From Amycolatopsis rifamycinica (GTDB taxonomy: Bacteria > Actinomycetota > Actinomycetes > Mycobacteriales > Pseudonocardiaceae), in contig NZ_JMQI01000051.1 of the NCBI RefSeq assembly GCF_000695625.1, positions 114,599 to 178,598 on the forward strand: a stretch of 64,000 nucleotides of DNA. Direction: 5' to 3'. Under the pieces are notes generated by a model. The model saw only the letters and a list, made by a program, of their open reading frames with translations, searched no databases and had not been told where the DNA came from. Each line of letters starts with the position of its first letter. The first letter of the stretch is position 1. Both the position numbers and the translations under genes were made by a program. Shown here piece by piece: positions 1 to 7,918 of this stretch.

Positions 1-1793
1 GGGTCCTCAACAACACCAGCGACACCGCCCAGCCGCGCGCGATCAGCGACCGCTGGCCGGTGCTGGCCTTCAACAAGAACCTCGGCACGATCCCCGCCGG
101 CGGCACCTCGGCCCCCTTCACCGTCGCGATCGGGCACGTCCGGACCCCCGCGGTCCGCTACCTCGGCGCCGAACTCCGTCCCTGGTGGACGCACTACTGG
201 GGCAGCTGGCAGGACATGGCGGTGTGGTTCGCGAACGACTACGCCGCCGCGCTGTCCGCAGCCACCGGGATCGACCAGCGGCTGCACGACGACGCCGTCG
301 CCGCGGCCGGTGGGGGCAGCACCGGCGAGCACTACGCCGGGATCTGCGCGCTCGCCCTGCGCCAGGCCTTCGGCGGCACCGAGCTGGTCGACCGGGGCGG
401 CGCGCCCTGGGCGTTCCTCAAGGAGATCTCCTCCAACGGCAACATGTCCACAGTGGACGTCACGTATCCGGCGTTCCCGGCCTACCTCCACCTCTCGCCC
501 GCCTACCTGCGCCTGCTGCTGGAACCGCTGCTCGACTACGCCGAGCGCGGCGGCTGGCCGATGCCGTTCGCCGAGCACGACCTCGGCACCCACTACCCGG
601 ACGCGACCGGGCACAACGACGGCAACGAGGAGAGCATGCCGGTCGAGGAGTCGGCCAACATGCTGATCATGGCCGCCGCGCTGGTGCAGCGGCTGCCCTC
701 GGCCGACGCCGCCGCGTTCGCGAACACCCACTACCGGATCCTGCGGCAGTGGGCGGAGTACCTGATCGCGAACACCCTCGACCCCGGCTTCCAGAACCAG
801 ACCGACGACTTCACCGGGTTCATCGCCCACAGCGCGAACCTCGCCCTCAAGGGCATCATCGGCGTCGGCGCGATGGGGATCATCGCCGCCGCGAACGGCA
901 ACGCCGCCGACGTCCAGCGCTACCGCTCGACGTCCCGCGGCTACGTCAGCCAGTGGGTGACGCTCGCCGAGGACGGTCAGCACCTGCGGCTCGCCTACGA
1001 CCAGCCCGGCACCTGGAGCCTGAAGTACAACGGCTTCGCCGACCGCGTGCTCGGCCTCGACCTGGTCCCGCTCGGCGTCGCGGCGCAGGAGGCCGCCTGG
1101 TACCAGGCCCGCGCGAGCGCCCACGGGGTCCTGCTCGACCCGCGCAACAACTACACGAAGGCCGACTGGGAGCTGTGGACCGCGGCGTGGCTCGCCGACC
1201 AGCCGGGCATCCGCACCACCCTCGTCGAGGGCGTCTACAGCTTCGCGAACACGACACCGCAGCGCGTGCCGTTCAGCGACTGGTACGTCGTCGCCGACGC
1301 CACCCAGCGCGGCTTCCAGGCCCGCCCGGTCGCCGGCGGCTACCTGGCGCTGCTGACCCGCCCGGCCGCGTCGACGACCGTGTGGCGGAAGCTGCAGAAC
1401 CAGCGTTCGGGCAAGGTACTGGCCGTCTCGGAGATGTCGCTGGCCGACACCGCCGAGGTGACGCAGTGGTCGGACAACGGCACCGCCGACCACCTCTGGG
1501 CCGTCGTGGACAACGGCGACGGCACCGTCCGGATCGTCAACCGCAACAGCGGCAAGGTCCTCGCCGTGCACGACCAGAGCCTCGACAACGGCGCCCACGT
1601 CCAGCAGTACCGCGACAACGGCACGCCCGACCACAACTGGCGGATCGTCGACGCCGGCGGCGGCTGGTCGAAGCTGGTCAACGTCCGCAGCGGCAAGGTG
1701 CTGGCGGTCGACCAGCAGTCCACGGCGGACGGTGCCCAGGTGACCCAGTGGGACGACAACGGCACACCGGACCACCTGTGGCGGTTCGTCTGA
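1..1793 (+). CDS. Glutaminase-A-type (DUF4965/DUF1793) secreted enzyme with C-terminal ricin-like lectin, 5' truncated
   Basis: The reading frame is already open at base 3 and the N-terminus lies outside the window; the stop is TGA at 1791. The visible part opens with the end of a beta-sandwich and then an alpha/alpha toroid segment containing WWTHYWGSWQDM and the run YPDATGHNDGNEESMPVEES, typical of the GtaA/glutaminase-A group (PF16335/PF08760). Many members of that group are carbohydrate-linked rather than proven glutaminases, so the substrate is open. The last 135 residues hold three repeats built on SGKVLAV and QWxDNGTxDHLW, the QxW pattern of a ricin B-type (beta-trefoil) lectin, which would anchor the enzyme to glycans. 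It is probably secreted, but the signal peptide is not in view. It ends 24 bases before the polyamine operon. Confidence 0.85.
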   Translation, partial: VLNNTSDTAQPRAISDRWPVLAFNKNLGTIPAGGTSAPFTVAIGHVRTPAVRYLGAELRPWWTHYWGSWQDMAVWFANDYAAALSAATGIDQRLHDDAVAAAGGGSTGEHYAGICALALRQAFGGTELVDRGGAPWAFLKEISSNGNMSTVDVTYPAFPAYLHLSPAYLRLLLEPLLDYAERGGWPMPFAEHDLGTHYPDATGHNDGNEESMPVEESANMLIMAAALVQRLPSADAAAFANTHYRILRQWAEYLIANTLDPGFQNQTDDFTGFIAHSANLALKGIIGVGAMGIIAAANGNAADVQRYRSTSRGYVSQWVTLAEDGQHLRLAYDQPGTWSLKYNGFADRVLGLDLVPLGVAAQEAAWYQARASAHGVLLDPRNNYTKADWELWTAAWLADQPGIRTTLVEGVYSFANTTPQRVPFSDWYVVADATQRGFQARPVAGGYLALLTRPAASTTVWRKLQNQRSGKVLAVSEMSLADTAEVTQWSDNGTADHLWAVVDNGDGTVRIVNRNSGKVLAVHDQSLDNGAHVQQYRDNGTPDHNWRIVDAGGGWSKLVNVRSGKVLAVDQQSTADGAQVTQWDDNGTPDHLWRFV

Positions 1794-1817
1794 CCCCGGT
1801 TTGCGACACTGGCGCCC

Positions 1818-2966
1818 GTGTGCGCCGACTACACCCGGATCCGCCGCTTCCTCGCCGAGCGTGACCCGCCGACGCCGTGCCTGGTCGTCGACACCGACGT
1901 GGTCGCGGCGCGGGCGCGGGAGTTCCGCGCGGCGTTCCCCGGGGCGCTGATCCGGTACGCGGTCAAGGCCAACCCGGCGCCACCGGTGCTCGACGCGCTG
2001 GTGGCGGCCGGGGCCGGCTTCGACGTCGCCGGGCCGGCCGAGCTCGAGCTGTGCCTCGGCCGCGGCGCCCGCCCCGCGGACATCGCCTACGGCAACCCGA
2101 TCAAGAAACCACGGGACATCGCCTTCGCGTTCGGCCGCGGGGTCCGGGAGTTCACGTCGGACGCGCCCGCCGACGTCGACCACCTGGGCCGGTACGCGCC
2201 GGGCTCGGCGGTGTCGATCCGCGTCGTGCTCGACGCGCCGGATTCCGCGACGCCGTTCGGCCGGAAGTTCGGCTGCGCGCCGGCCGAAGCCCTCGACCTG
2301 GTGCTGCGGGCGGCCGCGCGGGGGCTGCGGCCCGGCATCGCCTTCCACGTCGGGTCGCAGCAGCCGGACGTCACCGCCTGGGAGATCGGCATCGCCACGG
2401 CGGCGAAGCTGTTCGCCGACGCCGCGGCGCACGGCGTCACGATGACGCGACTCAACCTCGGTGGCGGCTTCGCGACCGCCCACCGCACTCCCGTCCCGTC
2501 GCTGGCCGCCTACGCGGCGACCGTCGAGGCGGCCCTCGGCACGTCGTTCCCGGCCGGGCGGCCGGAGCTGCTGCTCGAGCCCGGCCGGGTGCTCGTCGCG
2601 GACGCCGGCCTGCTGCGGACCGAGGTCGTGCTGGTCGCGCACCGGGACGAGCGGCGCTGGGTGTACCTCGACATCGGCCGCTACAACGGGCTGGCCGAAG
2701 CCGAGAACGAAGCCATCGCCTACCGGTTCGAGCCGGTGGGGGCCCACGACGGCCCGGACGGCCCGGTGGTGCTCGCCGGGCCCACCTGCGACGGCGACGA
2801 CGTCCTCTACCAGCGGACGCCGTACCGGCTGCCCCAGTCCCTGCGCGGCGGCGACCGGCTCGACCTGCCGGGCACCGGGGCCTACACCGCCAGCTACGCG
2901 TCCGTGGGGTTCAACGGGATCGAGCCGCTGCGCACGTACTGCCTCGGGAGGTGGGGAGATGCCTGA
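1818..2966 (+). CDS. Group IV PLP-dependent diamine-forming decarboxylase (ornithine/lysine/diaminopimelate decarboxylase family)
   Basis: 382 residues starting at GTG 1818. The alanine-racemase-fold barrel carries YAVKAN near residue 52, whose Lys should form the PLP Schiff base. It then has FHVGSQ, a glycine-rich NLGGGF phosphate loop and an EPGR motif. The C-terminal beta domain has GPTCDGDDVLY, where the Cys is the one contributed across the dimer in eukaryote-type ornithine decarboxylases. It should decarboxylate ornithine or lysine to putrescine or cadaverine in the cytosol. Its stop overlaps the speD start by eight bases and speE follows, which makes ornithine to putrescine the likely reaction, feeding spermidine synthesis. 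Ornithine versus lysine preference cannot be read from the sequence with certainty. Confidence 0.85.
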   Translation: MCADYTRIRRFLAERDPPTPCLVVDTDVVAARAREFRAAFPGALIRYAVKANPAPPVLDALVAAGAGFDVAGPAELELCLGRGARPADIAYGNPIKKPRDIAFAFGRGVREFTSDAPADVDHLGRYAPGSAVSIRVVLDAPDSATPFGRKFGCAPAEALDLVLRAAARGLRPGIAFHVGSQQPDVTAWEIGIATAAKLFADAAAHGVTMTRLNLGGGFATAHRTPVPSLAAYAATVEAALGTSFPAGRPELLLEPGRVLVADAGLLRTEVVLVAHRDERRWVYLDIGRYNGLAEAENEAIAYRFEPVGAHDGPDGPVVLAGPTCDGDDVLYQRTPYRLPQSLRGGDRLDLPGTGAYTASYASVGFNGIEPLRTYCLGRWGDA

Positions 2967-3318
2967 CGTCGGCCGGTTCACCGGGCGGCACGTGCTCGCC
3001 GAGCTGCACGGCGTCGATCCGGACCTGCTCGACGACCCGGCGCGCCTCGGGCAGCTGCTGCGGGCCGCGGTGACGGAGGCGGGCGCGACGGTCCTCGACG
3101 TCGTGGCGCAGCGGTTCGCGCCGCAGGGCGCCACGGTGATCGCGCTGCTCGCCGAGTCGCACGCGTCCGTCCACACCTACCCGGAGCACGGGTCGCTCTT
3201 CGCCGACGTGTTCACCTGCGGGGAACGCGCCGATCCCGAGCACGCCCTGCGGCTGCTGGCCGCTTCGCTGCACGCCGCTTCGGTCCACCTGTCGGTCCTG
3301 CACCGGGGAGAACGCTGA
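2959..3318 (+). CDS. speD: S-adenosylmethionine decarboxylase proenzyme
   Basis: 119 residues from ATG 2959, preceded by GGGAGGTGGGGAG and overlapping the end of the decarboxylase gene. The motif AESHASVHTYPE is the self-cleavage site of prokaryotic class 1 AdoMetDC: the chain is cut between Glu and Ser and the Ser becomes the pyruvoyl cofactor. The downstream FTCG holds the catalytic Cys. The size matches the small bacterial/archaeal proenzymes (about 115-130 aa). The product, decarboxylated AdoMet, is the aminopropyl donor for the next gene, speE, whose ATG shares one base with this stop codon. The gene is short and complete. Confidence 0.93.
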   Translation: MPDVGRFTGRHVLAELHGVDPDLLDDPARLGQLLRAAVTEAGATVLDVVAQRFAPQGATVIALLAESHASVHTYPEHGSLFADVFTCGERADPEHALRLLAASLHAASVHLSVLHRGER

Positions 3319-4190
3319 TGCCCCTGATCCACGAACCGGTCGGCGACGGCCTCACCCGCGTCTGGGAGGTGGGCGACGTGCGGTTCCACGAGCGCACGCC
3401 GTACCAGGAGGTGCTGATCGGGACCACCGCGCAGGGGGTCTCGCTGTTCTGCGACGGCGAACGCCAGAGCACCGAAGCCAGCCAGCTGGTGTACCACGAA
3501 GCGCTGATGGTGCCCGCGCTCCTGCTCGCCGAGCGGGTGCGGCGGGTGCTCGTCGTCGGGTCGAGCGAAGGGGTCGCGAGCGAGCTGGCGGTCGCGGCCG
3601 GCGCCGCGCACGTCGATCACGTCGACATCGACGAGCGGGCCGTGCGCGCCTGCGCCGAGCACCTGCCCTACGGCTACACCCCCGCGGAGCTGGCGCGGGC
3701 CGAGCGCGGGGACGGCCCGGTCCGGGTGTCCTACGTGGACGGCTGGGTCTTCCTGAACGCGGCCGAACGGCGGGGGGAGACCTACGACGTGGTCGTGATC
3801 GACCTGCCGGACGAGACCACCGATCCGGCCGCGCAGCACAATCGCTTGTACGGCACGGACTTCCTCGCGCGCTGCGCGCGCCTGCTGGCGCCGGGCGGGG
3901 TGGTGACCTGTCAGGCCGGCTGCCCGACGCTGTGGCGCAACGAAACGCTGCGCGCGTCCTGGCGGCGGTTCCGCGAGGTGTTCGGCTCGGTGCTGTACTT
4001 CGGCTCGGACGAGCACGAGTGGGCGTTCCTGTCCGGGCGCGCGGACGCGGTCGGGGACCCGGGCGCGCTGGTGGCGCGGCGGTTCGCGGAGCGGGGGAGC
4101 GGGGCGGCGACGCTGGACGCCGAAGCGCTGCTCGGCGGCTGCACCCCGCCGTACTCCCTCCGCCGCGCTGGTCTGGACCAACAATGTTGA
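3318..4190 (+). CDS. speE: Spermidine synthase (polyamine aminopropyltransferase)
   Basis: 290 residues from ATG 3318, which overlaps the speD TGA by one base. The fold is a Rossmann methyltransferase-like domain with an N-terminal beta region. Visible marks are YQEVLIG and FCDGERQSTEASQLVYHEAL (substrate loop), the nucleotide loop VLVVGSSEG, VDIDERAV for the aminopropyl donor, and DVVVIDLPDE, the gatekeeping acidic motif of SpeE. It transfers the aminopropyl group from decarboxylated AdoMet to putrescine. With the two upstream genes it completes a three-step polyamine route in one transcription unit. The nucleotide loop reads GSSEG rather than the more usual GGGDG, a mild deviation. Substrate range (spermidine, spermine or thermospermine) cannot be fixed. 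Confidence 0.88.
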   Translation: MPLIHEPVGDGLTRVWEVGDVRFHERTPYQEVLIGTTAQGVSLFCDGERQSTEASQLVYHEALMVPALLLAERVRRVLVVGSSEGVASELAVAAGAAHVDHVDIDERAVRACAEHLPYGYTPAELARAERGDGPVRVSYVDGWVFLNAAERRGETYDVVVIDLPDETTDPAAQHNRLYGTDFLARCARLLAPGGVVTCQAGCPTLWRNETLRASWRRFREVFGSVLYFGSDEHEWAFLSGRADAVGDPGALVARRFAERGSGAATLDAEALLGGCTPPYSLRRAGLDQQC

Positions 4191-4233
4191 CCTTCGATTC
4201 TCCGAATATCGAGCCCCGGGAAAGATGAATGAG

Positions 4234-4251
4234 CGGGAAATGGATTTCCCG
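4234..4251. promoter_or_regulatory. Perfect inverted repeat upstream of the DUF4360 gene
   Basis: CGGGAAAT, two bases GG, then ATTTCCCG: eight paired bases on each side, 121 bases before the ATG at 4373. It sits in the 182-base gap between speE and the secreted DUF4360 gene. The short spacer makes it look like a dimeric repressor or activator site rather than a terminator hairpin. No regulator is assigned. Confidence 0.4.
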
Positions 4252-4372
4252 TGCGCCGTGCAGTCGTGTTACTCCGTTCAGTGGCCGTCGAAAAGGTTGC
4301 GATCGCGCTACGATCCTCTCCGCGCGCGATCATCATCACCACCAGGCACCGTGGCCCATTTGGAGGAGCGTC

Positions 4373-4999
4373 ATGCTCGGTATGTCGGTCGTAGGCGCAA
4401 TGATTCTGTCCACCCTCGCCGCTCCCGTCGATTCTCCGGTGTCGTCGGCTCCGGACGAACAGATCACGCTCGACATCAAAACGATCAACGGTTCCGGCTG
4501 CCCGGCGGGCACGGCCACCGCGTCGGCCGACGTCGCGTCCGACAACACCTCGTTCACGGTGCACTACTCGAACTTTACCGCGAAGGCCGGCGGGGGCGTG
4601 TCCGCGCTCGAAGCCCGGAAGAACTGCCAGATCAACGTCCTCGTCCACGTGCCGCAAGGGTTCACGTACGCGATCGCCAAGGCGGAGTACCGCGGCTTCG
4701 CGCACATCGAGAGCGGGGCGAGCGCGCTGGAGCAGGCCAACTACTACTTCACCGGGACGGCGCCGACCGCCCGGGTGCGGCACACGTTCCCCGGCCCGTT
4801 CCACGGCGTGTGGCGGGCCGTCGACGCCACTGACGTGGCCGAGCTGGTGTTCGCGCCGTGCGGGGAGAGCCGCAACCTGAACATCAATGCGGAACTGCGG
4901 GCCGACGCCGGTTCCTCGGCGGGCCCGAGTTTCATCGAAATGGATTCCGAGCACGCGAGCGTGGACACGATTTACCACTTCGCGTGGAAGACCTGCTGA
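4373..4999 (+). CDS. Secreted DUF4360 family protein
   Basis: 208 residues. The start at ATG 4373 is chosen because it follows TTGGAGGAGCGTC, a strong ribosome site, and gives an immediate signal peptide (MLGMSVVGAMILSTLAAP); longer upstream starts lack both. The mature part begins around ITLDIKTINGSGCPAGTA. With paired cysteines (GSGCPAG, RKNCQIN, FAPCGES, WKTC at the very end) and the YYFTGT segment, it matches DUF4360 (PF14273), small secreted proteins of unknown function found in actinomycetes and fungi. Two disulfides are likely. It stands alone, followed by a strong terminator hairpin. Confidence 0.8.
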   Translation: MLGMSVVGAMILSTLAAPVDSPVSSAPDEQITLDIKTINGSGCPAGTATASADVASDNTSFTVHYSNFTAKAGGGVSALEARKNCQINVLVHVPQGFTYAIAKAEYRGFAHIESGASALEQANYYFTGTAPTARVRHTFPGPFHGVWRAVDATDVAELVFAPCGESRNLNINAELRADAGSSAGPSFIEMDSEHASVDTIYHFAWKTC

Positions 5000-5023
5000 A
5001 TTACGGCGGTCATTGTCGCGGCC

Positions 5024-5056
5024 CCCGCTCACCGGAACCCCCGGCCGGTGAGCGGG
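5024..5056 (+). terminator. Intrinsic-type terminator hairpin after the DUF4360 gene
   Basis: CCCGCTCACCGG (5024-5035) pairs perfectly with CCGGTGAGCGGG (5045-5056) around a nine-base loop and is followed by TTT. It begins 25 bases after the stop codon at 4999. The rest of this 310-base gap, to the MarR stop at 5310, shows no gene or further structure I can support. Confidence 0.75.
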
Positions 5057-5309
5057 TTTGCCGTACCCGCCGGATCGGGAATTCCCGTTGAACGCGGTTC
5101 ACGTCACGCCGGTTCCGCGAAGCGCGCCCGCGTGTCACGACCCCGCTTGTCGCGACACCGTGTCAGCTCCGGATCGGGCTGCGTTCGGTTTCGGGCGCCA
5201 GGCGGCACCGTCGCTCGAACCGCTCCATCAGGACGGTAGCGATCAGGACAGCCACTGGGGTGCTCACCGCGATCCACATGTAAGAAAAGCTACCCAGTCC
5301 GGCGCGCTC

Positions 5310-5759
5310 TCAATCGCTCGCGGACAGCCGGGTGATCAGGGCCAGCAGGCCGGCGCGGAAGGCGTCGTCGTCGCCCAGCCCGCCGAGCAGCGCGGGTTCG
5401 GCGCGCACGGCCTGCTCGTGCACCGCCCGGCCGCGCTCGGTCAGCCGCGTCAGCTGGCGGCGGCCGTCGGCGGGGTCCGCGGCGCGGGCGACGAACCCGG
5501 CCCTGGCCAGGCGGTCGAGCGTGCGGCTCATCGTCTGGTCGGTCACCTGGCAGCGCTGGGCCAGCGTCCGCTGGGGCAGCGGCCCGTCGCGCAGGGTGTG
5601 CAGGGCGATCAGGCCCGCGTGGGTGAGGCCCATGCCGTCGAGCACGGCCACCCAGCGTTGTTCCACCAGCCGTGCGGCCACGGCCAGCAGCCGGCCGGTC
5701 GGCCACGTGCTCAGGTCGGCTTCGGGCGTTGTGCTCACCGTCACTGTGCTCGCTATCAC
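5310..5759 (-). CDS. MarR-family transcriptional regulator
   Basis: 149 residues if GTG at 5759 is the start; GTGs 15 and 21 bases further in are alternatives, and none has a clear ribosome site. The winged helix-turn-helix is visible: LTHAGLIALHTLRDGPLPQRTLAQRC, then QTMSRTLDRLARAGFVARAADPADGRRQLTRLTERG, the recognition helix and wing of MarR proteins. It is transcribed divergently from an MMPL exporter, with a perfect 16-base inverted repeat between them. By family precedent it represses the exporter and itself and is released by a small ligand, probably the exported compound. Confidence 0.88.
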   Translation of the reverse strand: MIASTVTVSTTPEADLSTWPTGRLLAVAARLVEQRWVAVLDGMGLTHAGLIALHTLRDGPLPQRTLAQRCQVTDQTMSRTLDRLARAGFVARAADPADGRRQLTRLTERGRAVHEQAVRAEPALLGGLGDDDAFRAGLLALITRLSASD

Positions 5760-5790
5760 TCGGGGGTCGTCGGGGTTCGTCGTGCGGAAT

Positions 5791-5806
5791 GTTCAGCTTG
5801 CTGAAC
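5791..5806. promoter_or_regulatory. Probable MarR operator between the regulator and the MMPL exporter
   Basis: GTTCAGCTTGCTGAAC: two perfect seven-base half sites around TT. It lies 32 bases from the MarR start and 39 bases from the MMPL ATG, so it can control both divergent promoters. Size and symmetry fit MarR-dimer sites. Confidence 0.65.
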
Positions 5807-5844
5807 AATTGGGCGTGTTCCCGCTCGAAAGGACCTTAGCGACC

Positions 5845-7908
5845 ATGAACGACCACCCGCGCCGCCTCCGCTGGCTGATCCCGGCCCTCCTGGTGATCGC
5901 CTGGCTCGGGCTGGGCGGGTTCGGCGGGCCGTTCGCCGGGAAGCTGAGCGAGGTCGCGAAGAACGACAACGCCGCCTTCCTGCCGCGCTCGGCCGAAGCC
6001 ACCGAGGTCGCCGACGAGCAGAAGGCCTTCAGCCCGCGCCAGGTGCTGCCCGCGACCGTCGTCGCCGAGCGCACGGGCGGCCTGACCGGCGAAGACCGGC
6101 GGTTCCTCGAAGCCAAGGCGCGGGAACTGGGCAGCGTGCCCGGGGTGGCCGGCCCGCTCGGCACACCGGAGCGGGCCCCGCGCGACGACCAGGCCGCGCA
6201 GTTCGCCGTGCCGATCGTCGCCGAGGGCAACCCCGCCGAAGTCGTCGAGGAGGTCCGGGCCCGTCTCGACGGCGCCCCGGCCGGGCTCACCGTGCTCGTC
6301 ACCGGCCCGGCCGGGCAGATCGCCGACCTGGTCCAGGCGTTCGGCGGCATCGACGGCATCCTGCTGCTCGTCGCCGGCGGCGTCGTCGCGCTGATCCTCG
6401 TCGTGGTCTACCGCAGCCCGCTGCTGCCGTTCCTGGTGCTGCTGTCGGCGGTCTTCGCGCTCGGGCTCGCCAGCCTCGTCGTCTACCTGCTGGCGAAACA
6501 CGACGTCCTCGCGCTCAACGGCCAGAGCCAGGGCATCCTGTCCATCCTGGTCTTCGGCGCGGCCACCGACTACGCGTTGCTGCTGGTCGCGCGGTTCCGC
6601 GAGCAGCTGCGCGACACGCCGAGCCGGTTCGACGCCATCAGGCTCGCCTGGCGCGCGACGCTCGAGCCGATCGGGGCTTCGGCGGGCACGGTCGTGCTCG
6701 GGGTGCTGTGCCTGCTGTTCAGCGACCTCAACTCGAACAAGGGCCTGGGCCCGGTCGCGGCCATCGGCATCGGCGCCGCGCTGCTGGCGGCCACCACGTT
6801 CCTGCCGGCCGCGCTGGCGTTGTGCGGGCGCGGCGCGTTCTGGCCGTTCAAGCCGGCGCTGGGCTCGCCGCACCCGGAGACGTCGGGGATCTGGGGCCGG
6901 GTGTCCCGCCTGGTCGGCCGCCGCCCGCGCACGGTCTGGGTGGTGACGGCGCTGGTGCTCGGGATCGGCGTCGCGTTCGTGCCGCAGCTGAAGGCGTCCG
7001 GGACCGCGCAGTCGGACGTGTTCCTGACCGAGGTCGAATCCGGGCGGGGGCAGGAGATCCTCGGCAGGCACTTCCCGGGCGGCTCGGGCGCCCCGGCGAT
7101 CACGATCGCCGACGCCGGCGCGCTGCCCGCGGTCCTGCGGGCGTCCACAATAGACGGAGTGGCGCAGTCGTTCCCGGTGCCGGGCCCCGACGGCCGCCCG
7201 AAGGTGGTCGGCGGCCGCGTGCAGATCCTGTCGGTGCTGACGGACCCGGCGGACTCGGAAGCCGCGGTGGCGACGGTCGGCCGCCTGCGCGACGCGGTCC
7301 ACGCGGTCCCCGGGGCGAACGCCGAGGTGGGCGGCCCCACGGCGATCCAGCTGGACACGCAGCAGACGTCGAAGAGCGACCGGGCGCTGATCATCCCCAT
7401 CGTGTTGCTGGTGATCTTCCTGGTGCTCGCGTTGCTTCTGCGGTCGTTGCTGGCCCCCCTGTTGCTGATCGCCACGGTGGTGCTGTCCTTCGCGGTCACG
7501 ATGGGCGTGTCGGCGCTGGTGTTCAACCACGTCCTCGGCTTCCCGGGCGCGGATCCGGTGGTGCCCCTGTTCGGGTTCGTCTTCCTGGTGGCGCTGGGGA
7601 TCGACTACAACATCTTCTTGATGACCCGGGTCCGCGAGGAGGCGTTGACCCGGGGAACGCGCGAAGGAACGCTGCGGGGACTGTCGCTGACGGGCGGCGT
7701 GATCACCTCGGCCGGGGTGGTCCTGGCGGCGACCTTCTCGGCGCTGGCGGTGATACCGATCCTGTTCCTGGCCCAGATCGCGTTCATCGTCGCGTTCGGG
7801 GTGCTCCTGGACACGCTGCTGGTGCGGTCGTTGCTGGTCCCGGCGCTGACCGTCGACGTCGGGCGGCGGATCTGGTGGCCGTCGAAGCTGGCGCGCCAGG
7901 ACGCGTAG
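5845..7908 (+). CDS. MMPL-family (RND superfamily) transporter
   Basis: 687 residues from ATG 5845, preceded by GAAAGGA; the open frame extends further upstream but would cross the operator. Topology is the usual actinobacterial MMPL layout. There is a first membrane span (WLIPALLVIAWLGLGGFG), an extracytoplasmic domain, and a bundle of spans with GAATDYALLLVARFREQL. After a second extracytoplasmic domain there is a second bundle with ALGIDYNIFLMTRVREEA. The two GxxxDY motifs supply the proton-relay Asp/Tyr pairs. It likely exports a drug or lipid across the inner membrane under control of the divergent MarR gene. It ends 10 bases before the convergent B12-domain gene. Confidence 0.88.
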   Translation: MNDHPRRLRWLIPALLVIAWLGLGGFGGPFAGKLSEVAKNDNAAFLPRSAEATEVADEQKAFSPRQVLPATVVAERTGGLTGEDRRFLEAKARELGSVPGVAGPLGTPERAPRDDQAAQFAVPIVAEGNPAEVVEEVRARLDGAPAGLTVLVTGPAGQIADLVQAFGGIDGILLLVAGGVVALILVVVYRSPLLPFLVLLSAVFALGLASLVVYLLAKHDVLALNGQSQGILSILVFGAATDYALLLVARFREQLRDTPSRFDAIRLAWRATLEPIGASAGTVVLGVLCLLFSDLNSNKGLGPVAAIGIGAALLAATTFLPAALALCGRGAFWPFKPALGSPHPETSGIWGRVSRLVGRRPRTVWVVTALVLGIGVAFVPQLKASGTAQSDVFLTEVESGRGQEILGRHFPGGSGAPAITIADAGALPAVLRASTIDGVAQSFPVPGPDGRPKVVGGRVQILSVLTDPADSEAAVATVGRLRDAVHAVPGANAEVGGPTAIQLDTQQTSKSDRALIIPIVLLVIFLVLALLLRSLLAPLLLIATVVLSFAVTMGVSALVFNHVLGFPGADPVVPLFGFVFLVALGIDYNIFLMTRVREEALTRGTREGTLRGLSLTGGVITSAGVVLAATFSALAVIPILFLAQIAFIVAFGVLLDTLLVRSLLVPALTVDVGRRIWWPSKLARQDA

Positions 7909-7918
7909 CGAGCTTCGG

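Noticed and set aside
1818..4190. Polyamine operon as part of the NRPS-PKS cluster (spermidine as a building block, as in edeine)
   Set aside because: It is 17 kb away with many unrelated genes in between, and polyamine synthesis is sufficient to explain it. Not excluded, but unsupported.
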